Source of the DNA: Bacteroidales bacterium UBA1309
GTDB taxonomy: Bacteria; Bacteroidota; Bacteroidia; Bacteroidales; Dysgonomonadaceae
Assembly (NCBI GenBank): GCA_002307185.1
Contig: DBTT01000045.1
Span: 1-27,580 of the forward strand
Direction of reading: 5' to 3'
DNA: 27,580 nt
The notes beneath the pieces are model-generated. The model ran no database searches, was not told where the DNA came from, and saw only the letters and a list, made by a program, of their open reading frames with translations. The first letter of the stretch is position 1; each line of letters begins with the position of its first letter. A program made the translations under genes and the position numbers. This document shows positions 1 to 6,406 of this stretch, one piece after another.

Positions 1-1108
1 CGCTTGTGCGATGCAATGTTTCAAGTATATTATTATTTTCATCCAATAGAAAATCTGCCAGATTTCCAGTTGTGAAATAGGTTTTGATATCTTGTATCTG
101 AGCTGGAGATAGAGGTTTTGAGTTTTGAATCTGTCGGGAATAAGCATTCAACGTAAGTAAGTCAATGAAAAATTGATTATTATCTCCAATCAGGTCGTTG
201 AATATGCCTTTTGTTTCGGTTTGCCAGTTTTCTAGAGGCATCGATCCTATATCAGGGATATTCAATACATCATCTGCCAGTATAGCGCACATGACATCGG
301 AGTTGGAAAAGGAATATAAGCTTTGTGGATTGTTGAGATCGAAATTTTTCAGAAACCGGTAATAGGAGCGGTCGATCGGATGTTTCTTGTATCCCTCAAA
401 GGTTTTATGTTGCAGATTATACTTTTTCTTTGTGTTTTCATGATATTTGAACAATCCCAAACAGCAATCGGTATCCCAAATGATTTTATGGAAAATGTAT
501 TTAGCATTATCCGTAAGGTTGTCGACTTTTTTTATCAATTGGTCAGTCTTTTGCAGGCGGGCAAAATATGCTTTCAGATATTCATCCGGTTTTGGACTAT
601 TGTCAATGCCATAATCCACAGCCGGCATATTCCCAGTAATATCCGGCAAAGCTTCTCCTATCTTCTGGAGATCCTGCGGTGCCAGTTCCAAAAGACAATC
701 GGAATTAATTTTAGGGTTTGTAGGATCTTTGATATCTATGTTGATTCTTGTAGTTTTTCCAGGAATAAGAATTCCGGTCACATTAAAAAGAGTTGAGGTA
801 ATTACGAAATTAGATATACCCAATACAGGGATGGCAAGTTCGAAAGTCATGTCGTCGTTAAAAAATATATTCTTGACAACGTATGGCTTTGCCGGATTTG
901 AAATCATTATAGTCGGAATATTCTTTACTGAAAGTGTTTGAAGTGGATTCCCGAAGATATCTCCTTTAAGCGTTGCAACCCCATACTCTAATCGAGGGCT
1001 GAGCAAGGTATTCGGAAAAGAATCTATAGGCTTACTTTGCAACATCTGAGCCCAGAGGCAATTAGCTGAAGCAACAAGTAGAATTGATATATATAGTAGC
1101 TTTTTCAT
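1..1108 (-). CDS. TlpA-family thioredoxin-like protein, C-terminus cut by window edge
   Basis: An uninterrupted reading frame runs from an ATG at 1108 to the left edge (369 codons seen, no stop). It begins with a signal peptide (MKKLLYISILLVASANCLWA, then Q), so the product should be exported or periplasmic. The middle resembles the 501-residue TlpA protein at 3061-4566: both have a YY-x-FLK-x-(F/Y)D-(L/F)NNP stretch, a VLN-(I/L)P segment and a later PLS-x-x-QI-x-x-IK stretch. By that alignment the thioredoxin domain with its CxxC should begin just beyond the window, so the active site cannot be seen. The gene follows peptide A (1179-1400) after 70 nt that contain a terminator-like hairpin. 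Family membership is inferred by paralogy, since the diagnostic domain is outside the window. Confidence 0.75.
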   Translation of the reverse strand, partial: MKKLLYISILLVASANCLWAQMLQSKPIDSFPNTLLSPRLEYGVATLKGDIFGNPLQTLSVKNIPTIMISNPAKPYVVKNIFFNDDMTFELAIPVLGISNFVITSTLFNVTGILIPGKTTRINIDIKDPTNPKINSDCLLELAPQDLQKIGEALPDITGNMPAVDYGIDNSPKPDEYLKAYFARLQKTDQLIKKVDNLTDNAKYIFHKIIWDTDCCLGLFKYHENTKKKYNLQHKTFEGYKKHPIDRSYYRFLKNFDLNNPQSLYSFSNSDVMCAILADDVLNIPDIGSMPLENWQTETKGIFNDLIGDNNQFFIDLLTLNAYSRQIQNSKPLSPAQIQDIKTYFTTGNLADFLLDENNNILETLHRTS

Positions 1109-1134
1109 AACCATTGGTGTTATTAATTGTTCAA

Positions 1135-1165
1135 AATAAGGTTGTCTAGGAATGACAGCCTTATT
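1135..1165 (-). terminator. hairpin between peptide A and the next TlpA-type gene
   Basis: Arms 1135-1146 (AATAAGGTTGTC) and 1154-1165 (GACAGCCTTATT) pair over 12 bp with one wobble around a 7-nt loop. On the minus strand the stem runs into TTATTTTG, so it could act as a partial intrinsic terminator. It lies between the peptide A stop (1179) and the downstream start (1108), where it would make the peptide transcript more abundant than the thioredoxin transcript. Confidence 0.6.
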
Positions 1166-1178
1166 CTAAATGAAAGAA

Positions 1179-1400
1179 TTATGTTCTCCAGCAAATTAGA
1201 CCTGCGATAGGGGCATATTTACAATAACCCGGAGAGCAACTATCTCCAGACACGCAAGAATCTCCATCACTCTTGTCTTTACAGGCTTCGGAAGCAGTTC
1301 CACATCCATTTCCACTCCCTCCAAAGACGGCCTTCAACTGATCTCTTGACAGAACTTCCGTAGCATCCAGATCGGCTACATTCAAACGAATTTTTTTCAT
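1179..1400 (-). CDS. peptide A: double-glycine-leader, six-cysteine peptide precursor
   Basis: A 73-residue precursor. Residues 1-28 form a leader (MKKIRLNVADLDATEVLSRD, continuing to a Gly-Gly at 27-28) of the double-glycine type cut by C39-peptidase ABC exporters. It resembles the leaders of Bacteroidales GG-type natural-product and bacteriocin precursors. The predicted core, residues 29-73 (45 aa), has six cysteines (C33, C40, C49, C55, C60, C70), which would allow three disulfides. I chose the ATG at 1400 because peptides B and C begin identically; the frame extends 13 codons upstream, but that part is AT-rich spacer. The segment A-C-x2-KS-x-G-x-SC (residues 39-49) recurs in peptide B. 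It lies 48 nt after the TlpA gene 1449-2639. The target and mature activity are unknown; a secreted antimicrobial or signalling peptide is an inference. Confidence 0.85.
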   Translation of the reverse strand: MKKIRLNVADLDATEVLSRDQLKAVFGGSGNGCGTASEACKDKSDGDSCVSGDSCSPGYCKYAPIAGLICWRT

Positions 1401-1868
1401 AATGATTAAAAATTTAAAAATTAAGGAAATTACAGCCACACAATTAAACTATTTTTTCATCAATTGCTTAATCTCTTCTTCATTGATATGACCCAACCTG
1501 GCAACAATTTTTCCGTCCTTGTCAAGCAACAGATAGGATGGTAAAAAATCAAAACTGTATAGTTCACACAGGTCATTGTTGTTAAATAAAGAGTCGTCTC
1601 GTTCATGATCATTAATTTGACTTAAAATCTGCGGCCACTCATTCATGCCATTTTTGTCGATATCTTTTAACCATGCAGCCCTGTTGTCATCCGATGATAT
1701 GCTAATAAGAACCAGCCCGTCAGCTTTGTATTTATTATATAGTTGCTTCACTTTGGGAATCTCATTCAAACAAGGGCCGCACCAACTAGCCCAGAAGTCA
1801 AGCAACACGTAATTTTTATTTTTGTAATCCGATAAACGGACAGTATCGCCCGATGAGCTTATGCGTGA
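1316..1868. repeat. long direct repeat, copy 1 (peptide A leader plus TlpA 3' third)
   Basis: Nearly identical to 6321-6868 in the same orientation. It covers the Gly-Gly end of the peptide leader, the spacer, and the 3' third of the TlpA gene. The two copies lie about 5 kb apart and enclose three cassettes. Confidence 0.85.
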
Positions 1869-2639
1869 AAAGTCCGGTGCGATATTTCCAACCATTGACG
1901 AGGTTCTCCTTTCTATTGCTTGCAATGCCAATTTACCTATCAGGCTGCTTTTTACTTCATCGGTCAGGCTGTCATACACGTTTTTGATCTTATGGATTCC
2001 GATTAACCCGTTATCTTGAGCCAAAACAAACAGTAAATCTGCGGCTATGCACGAATTTTTGTGGGATCTAGCATAGTTCCAACGAATGCTATCGATCGCC
2101 GTGTTCATGAGTTTAATCTTGTTACCTTCTGTTCTTAGGATATTGGAAAGACTATCTCGATTGGAATCATCTTTAAGAGAATGCATCTCTTTGGCGAGCT
2201 TCTCCATGGCGGTCAGTTTCTGGGACTTCATTTTCACTAACTTCATCAATTTTTGCCTTAGCTCAAGGCTTTCATTTCCAATTTTACTTCCAGATAATTT
2301 ATAAAAATATGGTGTGTTATTATCTATTTCCAGTTCCATTCTGCATGGTTCTATATAAATAACCTCCAAGGGAGCATTCTGATTGGGTACGCACAGATTG
2401 GCGGCAGTTGCTCCTCCAATTTTTCCGCTGAAAGAAAAACGTCCGTTATTAATAACTGCAGAACGGAGTGTCTTGTACCATTTCCCGTCTTTGAATGTTC
2501 TATAAAACAGTTCAATCTTTGTCCCATCTTTCGCACCCGTTATTTTTCCGTCAAGGATAAATAGGCTGTCTTTTGATCTACCTTGGGCCGAAAAACATAG
2601 AACCAGACCTAAACACACATACACATAGAATTTAGTCAT
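1449..2639 (-). CDS. TlpA-family periplasmic thiol-disulfide oxidoreductase (DUF4369-type N-terminus)
   Basis: 396 residues. A signal peptide (residues 1-20) is followed by a beta-rich DUF4369-like domain (about 25-115), a helical linker, and a C-terminal TlpA/ResA-like thioredoxin domain (about 250-396). The active site is WCGPC at 286-290 with catalytic C287 and C290. The usual G-x-x-APDF entry motif is at about 251-257, and a cis-proline-like FLPSY lies near the end. Proteins of this class exchange disulfides in exported proteins in the periplasm. The gene sits between the small ORF at 2708-2992 and peptide A, so I infer a role in oxidising or isomerising the cysteine-rich peptides. Its last third, plus the following spacer and leader, is duplicated almost exactly at 6321-6868. 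Confidence 0.9.
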   Translation of the reverse strand: MTKFYVYVCLGLVLCFSAQGRSKDSLFILDGKITGAKDGTKIELFYRTFKDGKWYKTLRSAVINNGRFSFSGKIGGATAANLCVPNQNAPLEVIYIEPCRMELEIDNNTPYFYKLSGSKIGNESLELRQKLMKLVKMKSQKLTAMEKLAKEMHSLKDDSNRDSLSNILRTEGNKIKLMNTAIDSIRWNYARSHKNSCIAADLLFVLAQDNGLIGIHKIKNVYDSLTDEVKSSLIGKLALQAIERRTSSMVGNIAPDFSRISSSGDTVRLSDYKNKNYVLLDFWASWCGPCLNEIPKVKQLYNKYKADGLVLISISSDDNRAAWLKDIDKNGMNEWPQILSQINDHERDDSLFNNNDLCELYSFDFLPSYLLLDKDGKIVARLGHINEEEIKQLMKK

Positions 2640-2653
2640 ATCCGTTTTTTTAG

Positions 2654-2695
2654 CAAGCCCAAGGGAAGCGTCACCAGAAGAAACCCTTGCCCTTG
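2654..2695 (-). promoter_or_regulatory. intercistronic hairpin before TlpA gene 1449-2639
   Basis: Arms 2654-2665 (CAAGCCCAAGGG) and 2684-2695 (CCCTTGCCCTTG) are inverted copies with about 10 of 12 positions paired and an 18-nt loop. It lies between the small ORF (stop 2708) and the next start (2639). No T-run follows on the minus strand, so RNA processing or stability is likelier than termination. Confidence 0.45.
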
Positions 2696-2707
2696 GACTA
2701 AAATTAA

Positions 2708-2992
2708 TTAAAAGTATCTACTCTTTCCGTATGTAGCAATATCAGGACAATTTTCGAAGGTAACACATACCTGAGAGCCTGAGCAATCTGATGTATCCTC
2801 ATTGAAAAGATAGAAAGGTACATCTTTTGGTAATAAAGAGATGTCCCTCTCATCCATTTGCAATAAGAAAAAAACTTTTCTGATGGCACTAATTTGGGTA
2901 TTTCGCAACTTATATCTATTAAGAACCTCTTCATTGAAGACATAACTAACAAATAAAAAAACGCTCTCTTTCTTAATTTGTGGTCTAGGCAT
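2708..2992 (-). CDS. small three-cysteine protein in a peptide slot of the array
   Basis: 94 residues, not recognised. It has neither the shared leader nor a Gly-Gly site, and no clear signal peptide; the N-terminus is basic and then hydrophobic/aromatic. The C-terminal 25 residues hold three cysteines at regular spacing (C70-x5-C76-x5-C82). The evidence that it is real is positional: it fills the slot between two TlpA genes where the other slots hold peptides A, B and C. It starts 68 nt after the TlpA stop and is followed by an intercistronic hairpin as the others are. An overlapping frame (2704-3000) is also open but has less protein-like content. It could be a diverged precursor, an immunity protein, or a remnant. 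Confidence 0.5.
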   Translation of the reverse strand: MPRPQIKKESVFLFVSYVFNEEVLNRYKLRNTQISAIRKVFFLLQMDERDISLLPKDVPFYLFNEDTSDCSGSQVCVTFENCPDIATYGKSRYF

Positions 2993-3060
2993 AATAACAA
3001 TTTAAAATAAAATTTGTGAGCTTTCTAAATCCGGCAAATAAAGTCCATTCGGATAGAAAT

Positions 3061-4566
3061 TTATAGGCTAATCTGTCTTCTCAATTTCTCAACACCGGGA
3101 AATCCCGAGAATTTACTTTGCAACTTACCCTCTTTGAATATGGCATAAGAAGGGATGTATTCAAAGCCCAAATCGGTCATGACATATTCCCATTGTTGCA
3201 CATCCAGATAGTAATGCTCTCCTCCGATTTCCTTTATCTTCTTTTTCCATGCAGGCAAAGGAGAAGACGGATTGGATATATAGACAAAAACCACATTCTT
3301 GCCTTGCAATTCGCTTTTCAGATCCCGTGTCTTGGAGATAGCCTCTAAACAGGGGCCGCACCATGTTGCCCAAAAGTCAAAGACAACCACCTTCCCTTCA
3401 TACCCGGAAGCGATTGCCGACAGCAGGTTTTCCTTTTTCACATCGGGAGTGGCATGAGTCACCAGCTCGTTGTCCGTCTCCAGCTGCTCCACTAATTGCC
3501 GGTTTCGGCGCAAGACGACTTTGGCTATTTCCTTGTCTCGCCAATAATCTTTTATCTGCGTGATTTGCCGGTCGGAGAGAGGTTGCTTCTCCTCCCGAAG
3601 CTGCAGCCCATAGGAATTTGCCGCCAGCATGTCGCAGAACAATCCCGAATCAGCGTTCACAATCCCGTTTAGATTTTCCTTCACCCGATCCATCCATTTC
3701 CCGATGGCACCATCTCGCAATGGAGGCAGGTTTAATACGGAATCCCTCAATATGTATTTGAAGAGATCCGAATATGCCCCACTGTAGAGATAATCAGGGT
3801 TGTTAAAATCATATCTTTTTAGAAACGAATAATATCCCTTGCCGGGCTTTTCCAGTTTATATTTATCCCATTCTCTCTTGGCGTTGTGCTTTCTGAAATC
3901 CTCTTCCATATTTTCAGGATAATGGAACAAATAGTTGCTTTCAACATATAATTTCATCGCACCAGACAGTATAGCCCTGTTCAGCGGGGATAGGCAGGAG
4001 GCATTCTTAAAGACCGCCTCGCGTCTCTCGCTCTTGTTGAAGATGACTTCTTTGAAAAAATCGGAGGACTTGTCATAGAAGGAAGCAGAGTCGAGAGAAT
4101 CCGGGGTTATTCCTATACCCCTCAAGGCCTTTCCTATGACATCTCCTGTCTTCATCAGGTCGCAGTGGTTGATCGGAACCTGCGTTCGTATAGCTGCGTC
4201 TTGGATGGTCTGACCTGCGGAATCGTAATCTATGGTTAGGAATGTCTCCTCTCCGTCGGCAGCTGCTAGGGTAATGACAGAATTATCTTCCGCTATTTGC
4301 AGACTCCCTGTGATCTGATGCGTCTCAATGGGTATTTCAAGGGAGAAACTACCATCCTGCCCGATCTTGAAGGTGTGGTACGAACCACCTCCCGTCACCA
4401 CCTCCGCTACGTATAGTGTACCGGAGGAGACATCTGATCGGAGGTTCCTTATTTTTCCTGTTATTTTGGCTGTGCCGCATTTTATAAATTGTTCCGGCTT
4501 TTCTTGGGCATGGCTCGGCAAAAGTCCAAGAAAAAATAGACCAATTAGTACGTGAAACTTATGCAT
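3061..4566 (-). CDS. TlpA-family thioredoxin-like protein, long form
   Basis: 501 residues with a signal peptide (about residues 1-20, ending SHA-Q). A beta-rich N-terminal region (about 30-120) is followed by a large helical middle region (about 150-370) and a C-terminal thioredoxin domain. The active site FWATWCGPC places its cysteines at 403 and 406, and a cis-proline-like YIPSY lies near the end. The long insert distinguishes it from its neighbours of about 390 residues and makes it a paralog of the edge-truncated gene at 1-1108. The likely role is periplasmic disulfide exchange. It lies 90 nt after peptide B, with a hairpin between. That the middle region recognises particular peptides is speculation. 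Confidence 0.88.
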   Translation of the reverse strand: MHKFHVLIGLFFLGLLPSHAQEKPEQFIKCGTAKITGKIRNLRSDVSSGTLYVAEVVTGGGSYHTFKIGQDGSFSLEIPIETHQITGSLQIAEDNSVITLAAADGEETFLTIDYDSAGQTIQDAAIRTQVPINHCDLMKTGDVIGKALRGIGITPDSLDSASFYDKSSDFFKEVIFNKSERREAVFKNASCLSPLNRAILSGAMKLYVESNYLFHYPENMEEDFRKHNAKREWDKYKLEKPGKGYYSFLKRYDFNNPDYLYSGAYSDLFKYILRDSVLNLPPLRDGAIGKWMDRVKENLNGIVNADSGLFCDMLAANSYGLQLREEKQPLSDRQITQIKDYWRDKEIAKVVLRRNRQLVEQLETDNELVTHATPDVKKENLLSAIASGYEGKVVVFDFWATWCGPCLEAISKTRDLKSELQGKNVVFVYISNPSSPLPAWKKKIKEIGGEHYYLDVQQWEYVMTDLGFEYIPSYAIFKEGKLQSKFSGFPGVEKLRRQISL

Positions 4567-4611
4567 AATATTCTCTTTCTTTCATTTTTAATTCTATTTG
4601 GGAAACATAGA

Positions 4612-4636
4612 GCCTGCCTGCTGTTGGCAAGCAAGC
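4612..4636 (-). promoter_or_regulatory. intercistronic hairpin between peptide B and TlpA 3061-4566
   Basis: On the minus strand GCTTGCTTGC (4636-4627) pairs with GCAGGCAGGC (4621-4612) over 10 bp around the loop CAACA. Two of the pairs are G-U. The corresponding plus-strand positions would be A-C mismatches, so the structure suits only minus-strand RNA. There is no U-run. Confidence 0.55.
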
Positions 4637-4656
4637 CCCGATTACGAATCTGATTA

Positions 4657-4899
4657 TTAAGAATAACAATTCAAATCTGTACAGTGTATCGACGACCCCA
4701 TAAAACTGCCACAACATTTTCCACTGTACGTTTTTCCTTCATAAGTCCAACTGCAAGAAGTCCCGTATGACTTTCCTTCGCAAGCCTTTACTTTAGGAGA
4801 GCTTCCACTTGTACTCCCTCCAAAAACGGTCTTCAATTGATCCCTTGACAGAACTTCCGTAGCATCCAGATCGGCTACATTCAAACGAATTTTTTTCAT
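4657..4899 (-). CDS. peptide B: double-glycine-leader, six-cysteine precursor (C-C-CC-C-C)
   Basis: An 80-residue precursor. Its 28-residue leader matches peptides A and C at all positions except 24-25 and ends in Gly-Gly. The predicted 52-residue core has six cysteines at 40, 49, 62, 63, 73 and 78, a C-x8-C-x12-CC-x9-C-x4-C pattern. This is the cysteine order of knottin/inhibitor-cystine-knot peptides, although the loops are long. Residues 39-49 (A-C-x2-KS-x-G-x-SC) are shared with peptide A; otherwise the core is unrelated. A promoter-like -7 box (4921-4928) and a 12-bp palindrome (4952-4963) lie just upstream, so it may have its own promoter. Export through a C39-peptidase transporter encoded elsewhere is inferred. 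Confidence 0.87.
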   Translation of the reverse strand: MKKIRLNVADLDATEVLSRDQLKTVFGGSTSGSSPKVKACEGKSYGTSCSWTYEGKTYSGKCCGSFMGSSIHCTDLNCYS

Positions 4900-4920
4900 G
4901 TTGTTTTAATTTAAAAATAA

Positions 4921-4928
4921 CAAAATTA
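4921..4928 (-). promoter_or_regulatory. candidate -7 box upstream of peptide B
   Basis: On the minus strand this reads TAATTTTG, matching the Bacteroidota TAnnTTTG -7 element. A T-rich tract at about 4946-4950 is the only -33 candidate. The implied start site lies about 15-20 nt before the peptide B ATG. The spacers before peptides A and C have a related sequence in which the box is degraded. Confidence 0.35.
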
Positions 4929-4951
4929 CAGACTGAGTGCATTTGTAAAAA

Positions 4952-4963
4952 AACTGTACAGTT
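4952..4963 (-). promoter_or_regulatory. 12-bp perfect palindrome, operator-like
   Basis: AACTGTACAGTT is a perfect 12-bp palindrome just upstream of the candidate promoter of peptide B and 13 nt past the preceding TlpA stop. Its placement suits a dimeric regulator site. The regulator is unknown. Confidence 0.3.
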
Positions 4964-4976
4964 GTTAATTACTCCG

Positions 4977-6098
4977 TTATTTGAATGTTTTATTTAAAAG
5001 CTTTTCCAGCTCTTCCATCGATATATTCTTGGAAATTATTTTCCCAGTGCCATCTATCAAGCAATTCGTAGGATAAGCATAAATAGATAATCTTTTCGCT
5101 TCTTTTCCGTCTTTATCCCAATATTGCTTCCATACAAGTTTCTCTTTGAGAATGAGCTCTTTCCATTCTTTCCTATACTCGGTTTTGTCCACCGATATGC
5201 CCACTATTTCCAACCCTTTGTCTCCGTATTTGTTGTATAAATCCCTCATATTTGGAAACTGTCGCCTGCAAGGGCTGCAGTTGCTGTACCAGAAATCGAC
5301 CAATGTCAATTTATTTTTCAGGAAAATGCCTGGTGAAAATTTCTCATTGTTCATATTCACACAATTTACATCCGGAAATTGCTGCCCCACAGACAGAAGC
5401 TTGCCAGTCTTTAGCTTTTCGCCTAAGACTTTGCCGGCATACCCATCTTTCAATGTGTTTGAAAAGGCATTGTAGATGGAATCAAATATCGATTCATAAC
5501 CGAAATCCATTAAATGGATTAGATGCCAAAATGCTATTTTTGAGTTTGGATTCCTTTCGGCATATTTCAACAATGTGCTGTCGCTCTGTTTATAAAGAGC
5601 CTTCATCTCTTTATCACAAATCAGGCTCACCTCTTGGGGCAAATGCCGATTATAAACTTTCAGCAAACTGTCATATCTTTGATAAAATGATTGGGATTTT
5701 GCATCTATATTTTTATAAAAGGCAGTCCATCCAGGATACTCCGCCGGCATAGTGTTGTTTTTCACAGCAGGCATTGTCTGAGAGGAATCAACATTGATGG
5801 AAACAGTTTGCTCTCCCTTATCGATTACAAAATTTGAGGTGTAACCCCGATCGAAAGCCATAAATACCCCTTGTGATTCGGGAATGTATCCGGAAAAGGA
5901 AAATTTCTTATTCTTCACTTGGGCTACCAATTTTTCCGTTTTGCTTGGCAAATAGGCAGAGAAAAAGACGAGAGAAACTTTCCCAGTGTCGGCGTTGATA
6001 GTGCCGTTTATTTTAAAGTTAGGCAACCTTCGGTTCTTAGCGAAAGAATTGGTTATCGCCAAAAACAAGATAAAGAACAATACGCTCCATTTTTTCAT
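4977..6098 (-). CDS. TlpA-family protein with variant NCSPC active site
   Basis: 373 residues from the ATG at 6098. This start is preferred because it opens directly into a lysine-rich, hydrophobic signal peptide (MKKWSVLFFILFLAITNSFA); the frame extends 21 codons further upstream. A DUF4369-like beta domain (about residues 25-105) and a linker precede a C-terminal thioredoxin domain. The active-site sequence is FWYSNCSPCRR, with cysteines at 274 and 277. The usual Trp before the CxxC is Asn, and Gly-Pro is replaced by Ser-Pro, changes expected to alter redox potential. A cis-proline-like AYPTN is present near the end. It follows peptide C after 95 nt that include a hairpin. The substrate is unknown; peptide C is the neighbour-based guess. 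Confidence 0.88.
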   Translation of the reverse strand: MKKWSVLFFILFLAITNSFAKNRRLPNFKINGTINADTGKVSLVFFSAYLPSKTEKLVAQVKNKKFSFSGYIPESQGVFMAFDRGYTSNFVIDKGEQTVSINVDSSQTMPAVKNNTMPAEYPGWTAFYKNIDAKSQSFYQRYDSLLKVYNRHLPQEVSLICDKEMKALYKQSDSTLLKYAERNPNSKIAFWHLIHLMDFGYESIFDSIYNAFSNTLKDGYAGKVLGEKLKTGKLLSVGQQFPDVNCVNMNNEKFSPGIFLKNKLTLVDFWYSNCSPCRRQFPNMRDLYNKYGDKGLEIVGISVDKTEYRKEWKELILKEKLVWKQYWDKDGKEAKRLSIYAYPTNCLIDGTGKIISKNISMEELEKLLNKTFK

Positions 6099-6155
6099 AT
6101 CACCAGTATTTAGTAAATGTAACATTCGGATTATCGAAATATTTGGATGAAGAAA

Positions 6156-6183
6156 GAACAAGGATGCCTTAGCCCCCTTGTTC
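6156..6183 (-). promoter_or_regulatory. intercistronic hairpin between peptide C and TlpA 4977-6098
   Basis: Arms 6156-6163 (GAACAAGG) and 6176-6183 (CCTTGTTC) are perfectly complementary with a 12-nt loop. On the minus strand a T-rich stretch (TTTCTTC) follows. It is the fourth hairpin in the equivalent position within the array and could be a weak terminator or a 3'-end stabiliser of the peptide message. Confidence 0.5.
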
Positions 6184-6193
6184 CTTCAATTAA

Positions 6194-6406
6194 TCAATGA
6201 CGGCTTTTACAATAGCCATTATCGCACCAATTGTATTGTGGATAACAGCATTCAACGCCAGTAGGAGAACATGTGTTGGTTGCACAAGAAGATATGCTGT
6301 CGCTATCGCTTCCACTACTACTCCCTCCAAAAATACTCTTCAACTGATCTCTTGATAGCACCTCCGTAGCATCCAGATCGGCTACATTCAAACGAATTTT
6401 TTTCAT
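6194..6406 (-). CDS. peptide C: double-glycine-leader knottin-like precursor (C-C-CC-C-C)
   Basis: A 70-residue precursor. The 28-residue leader is identical to peptide A except at residues 24-25 (SI for AV) and ends in Gly-Gly. The 42-residue core starts with a Ser/Asp/Gly-rich stretch and then has six cysteines at 41, 46, 53, 54, 61 and 66: C-x4-C-x6-CC-x6-C-x4-C. Both order and short loops fit the inhibitor-cystine-knot framework of small toxins such as omega-conotoxins. A cysteine pattern alone does not prove the fold. The ATG at 6406 is chosen from the shared leader; a 13-codon upstream extension is rejected. It is the first intact gene of the array, after a decayed TlpA copy and a candidate promoter at about 7000. 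Confidence 0.87.
   Translation of the reverse strand: MKKIRLNVADLDATEVLSRDQLKSIFGGSSSGSDSDSISSCATNTCSPTGVECCYPQYNWCDNGYCKSRH

Noticed and set aside
323..941. Plus-strand frames of 157 and 70 codons near the left edge
   Set aside because: They are antisense to the open TlpA-type frame 1-1108, which has a signal peptide and a paralog in the same array.
1401..1439. 13-codon N-terminal extensions of peptide A (and of peptide C at 6407-6445)
   Set aside because: The extension is AT-rich spacer that duplicates with the repeat, peptide B lacks it, and the leader starts naturally at MKKIRL.
2704..3000. 98-codon minus-strand frame overlapping the small ORF 2708-2992
   Set aside because: The competing frame has a more protein-like composition and a regular C-x5-C-x5-C end, and this one shows no recognisable motif. 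Neither is proven.
4977..6161. Start of the NCSPC TlpA at 6161
   Set aside because: The extra 21 residues precede a textbook signal peptide beginning at 6098 and run through the intercistronic hairpin.
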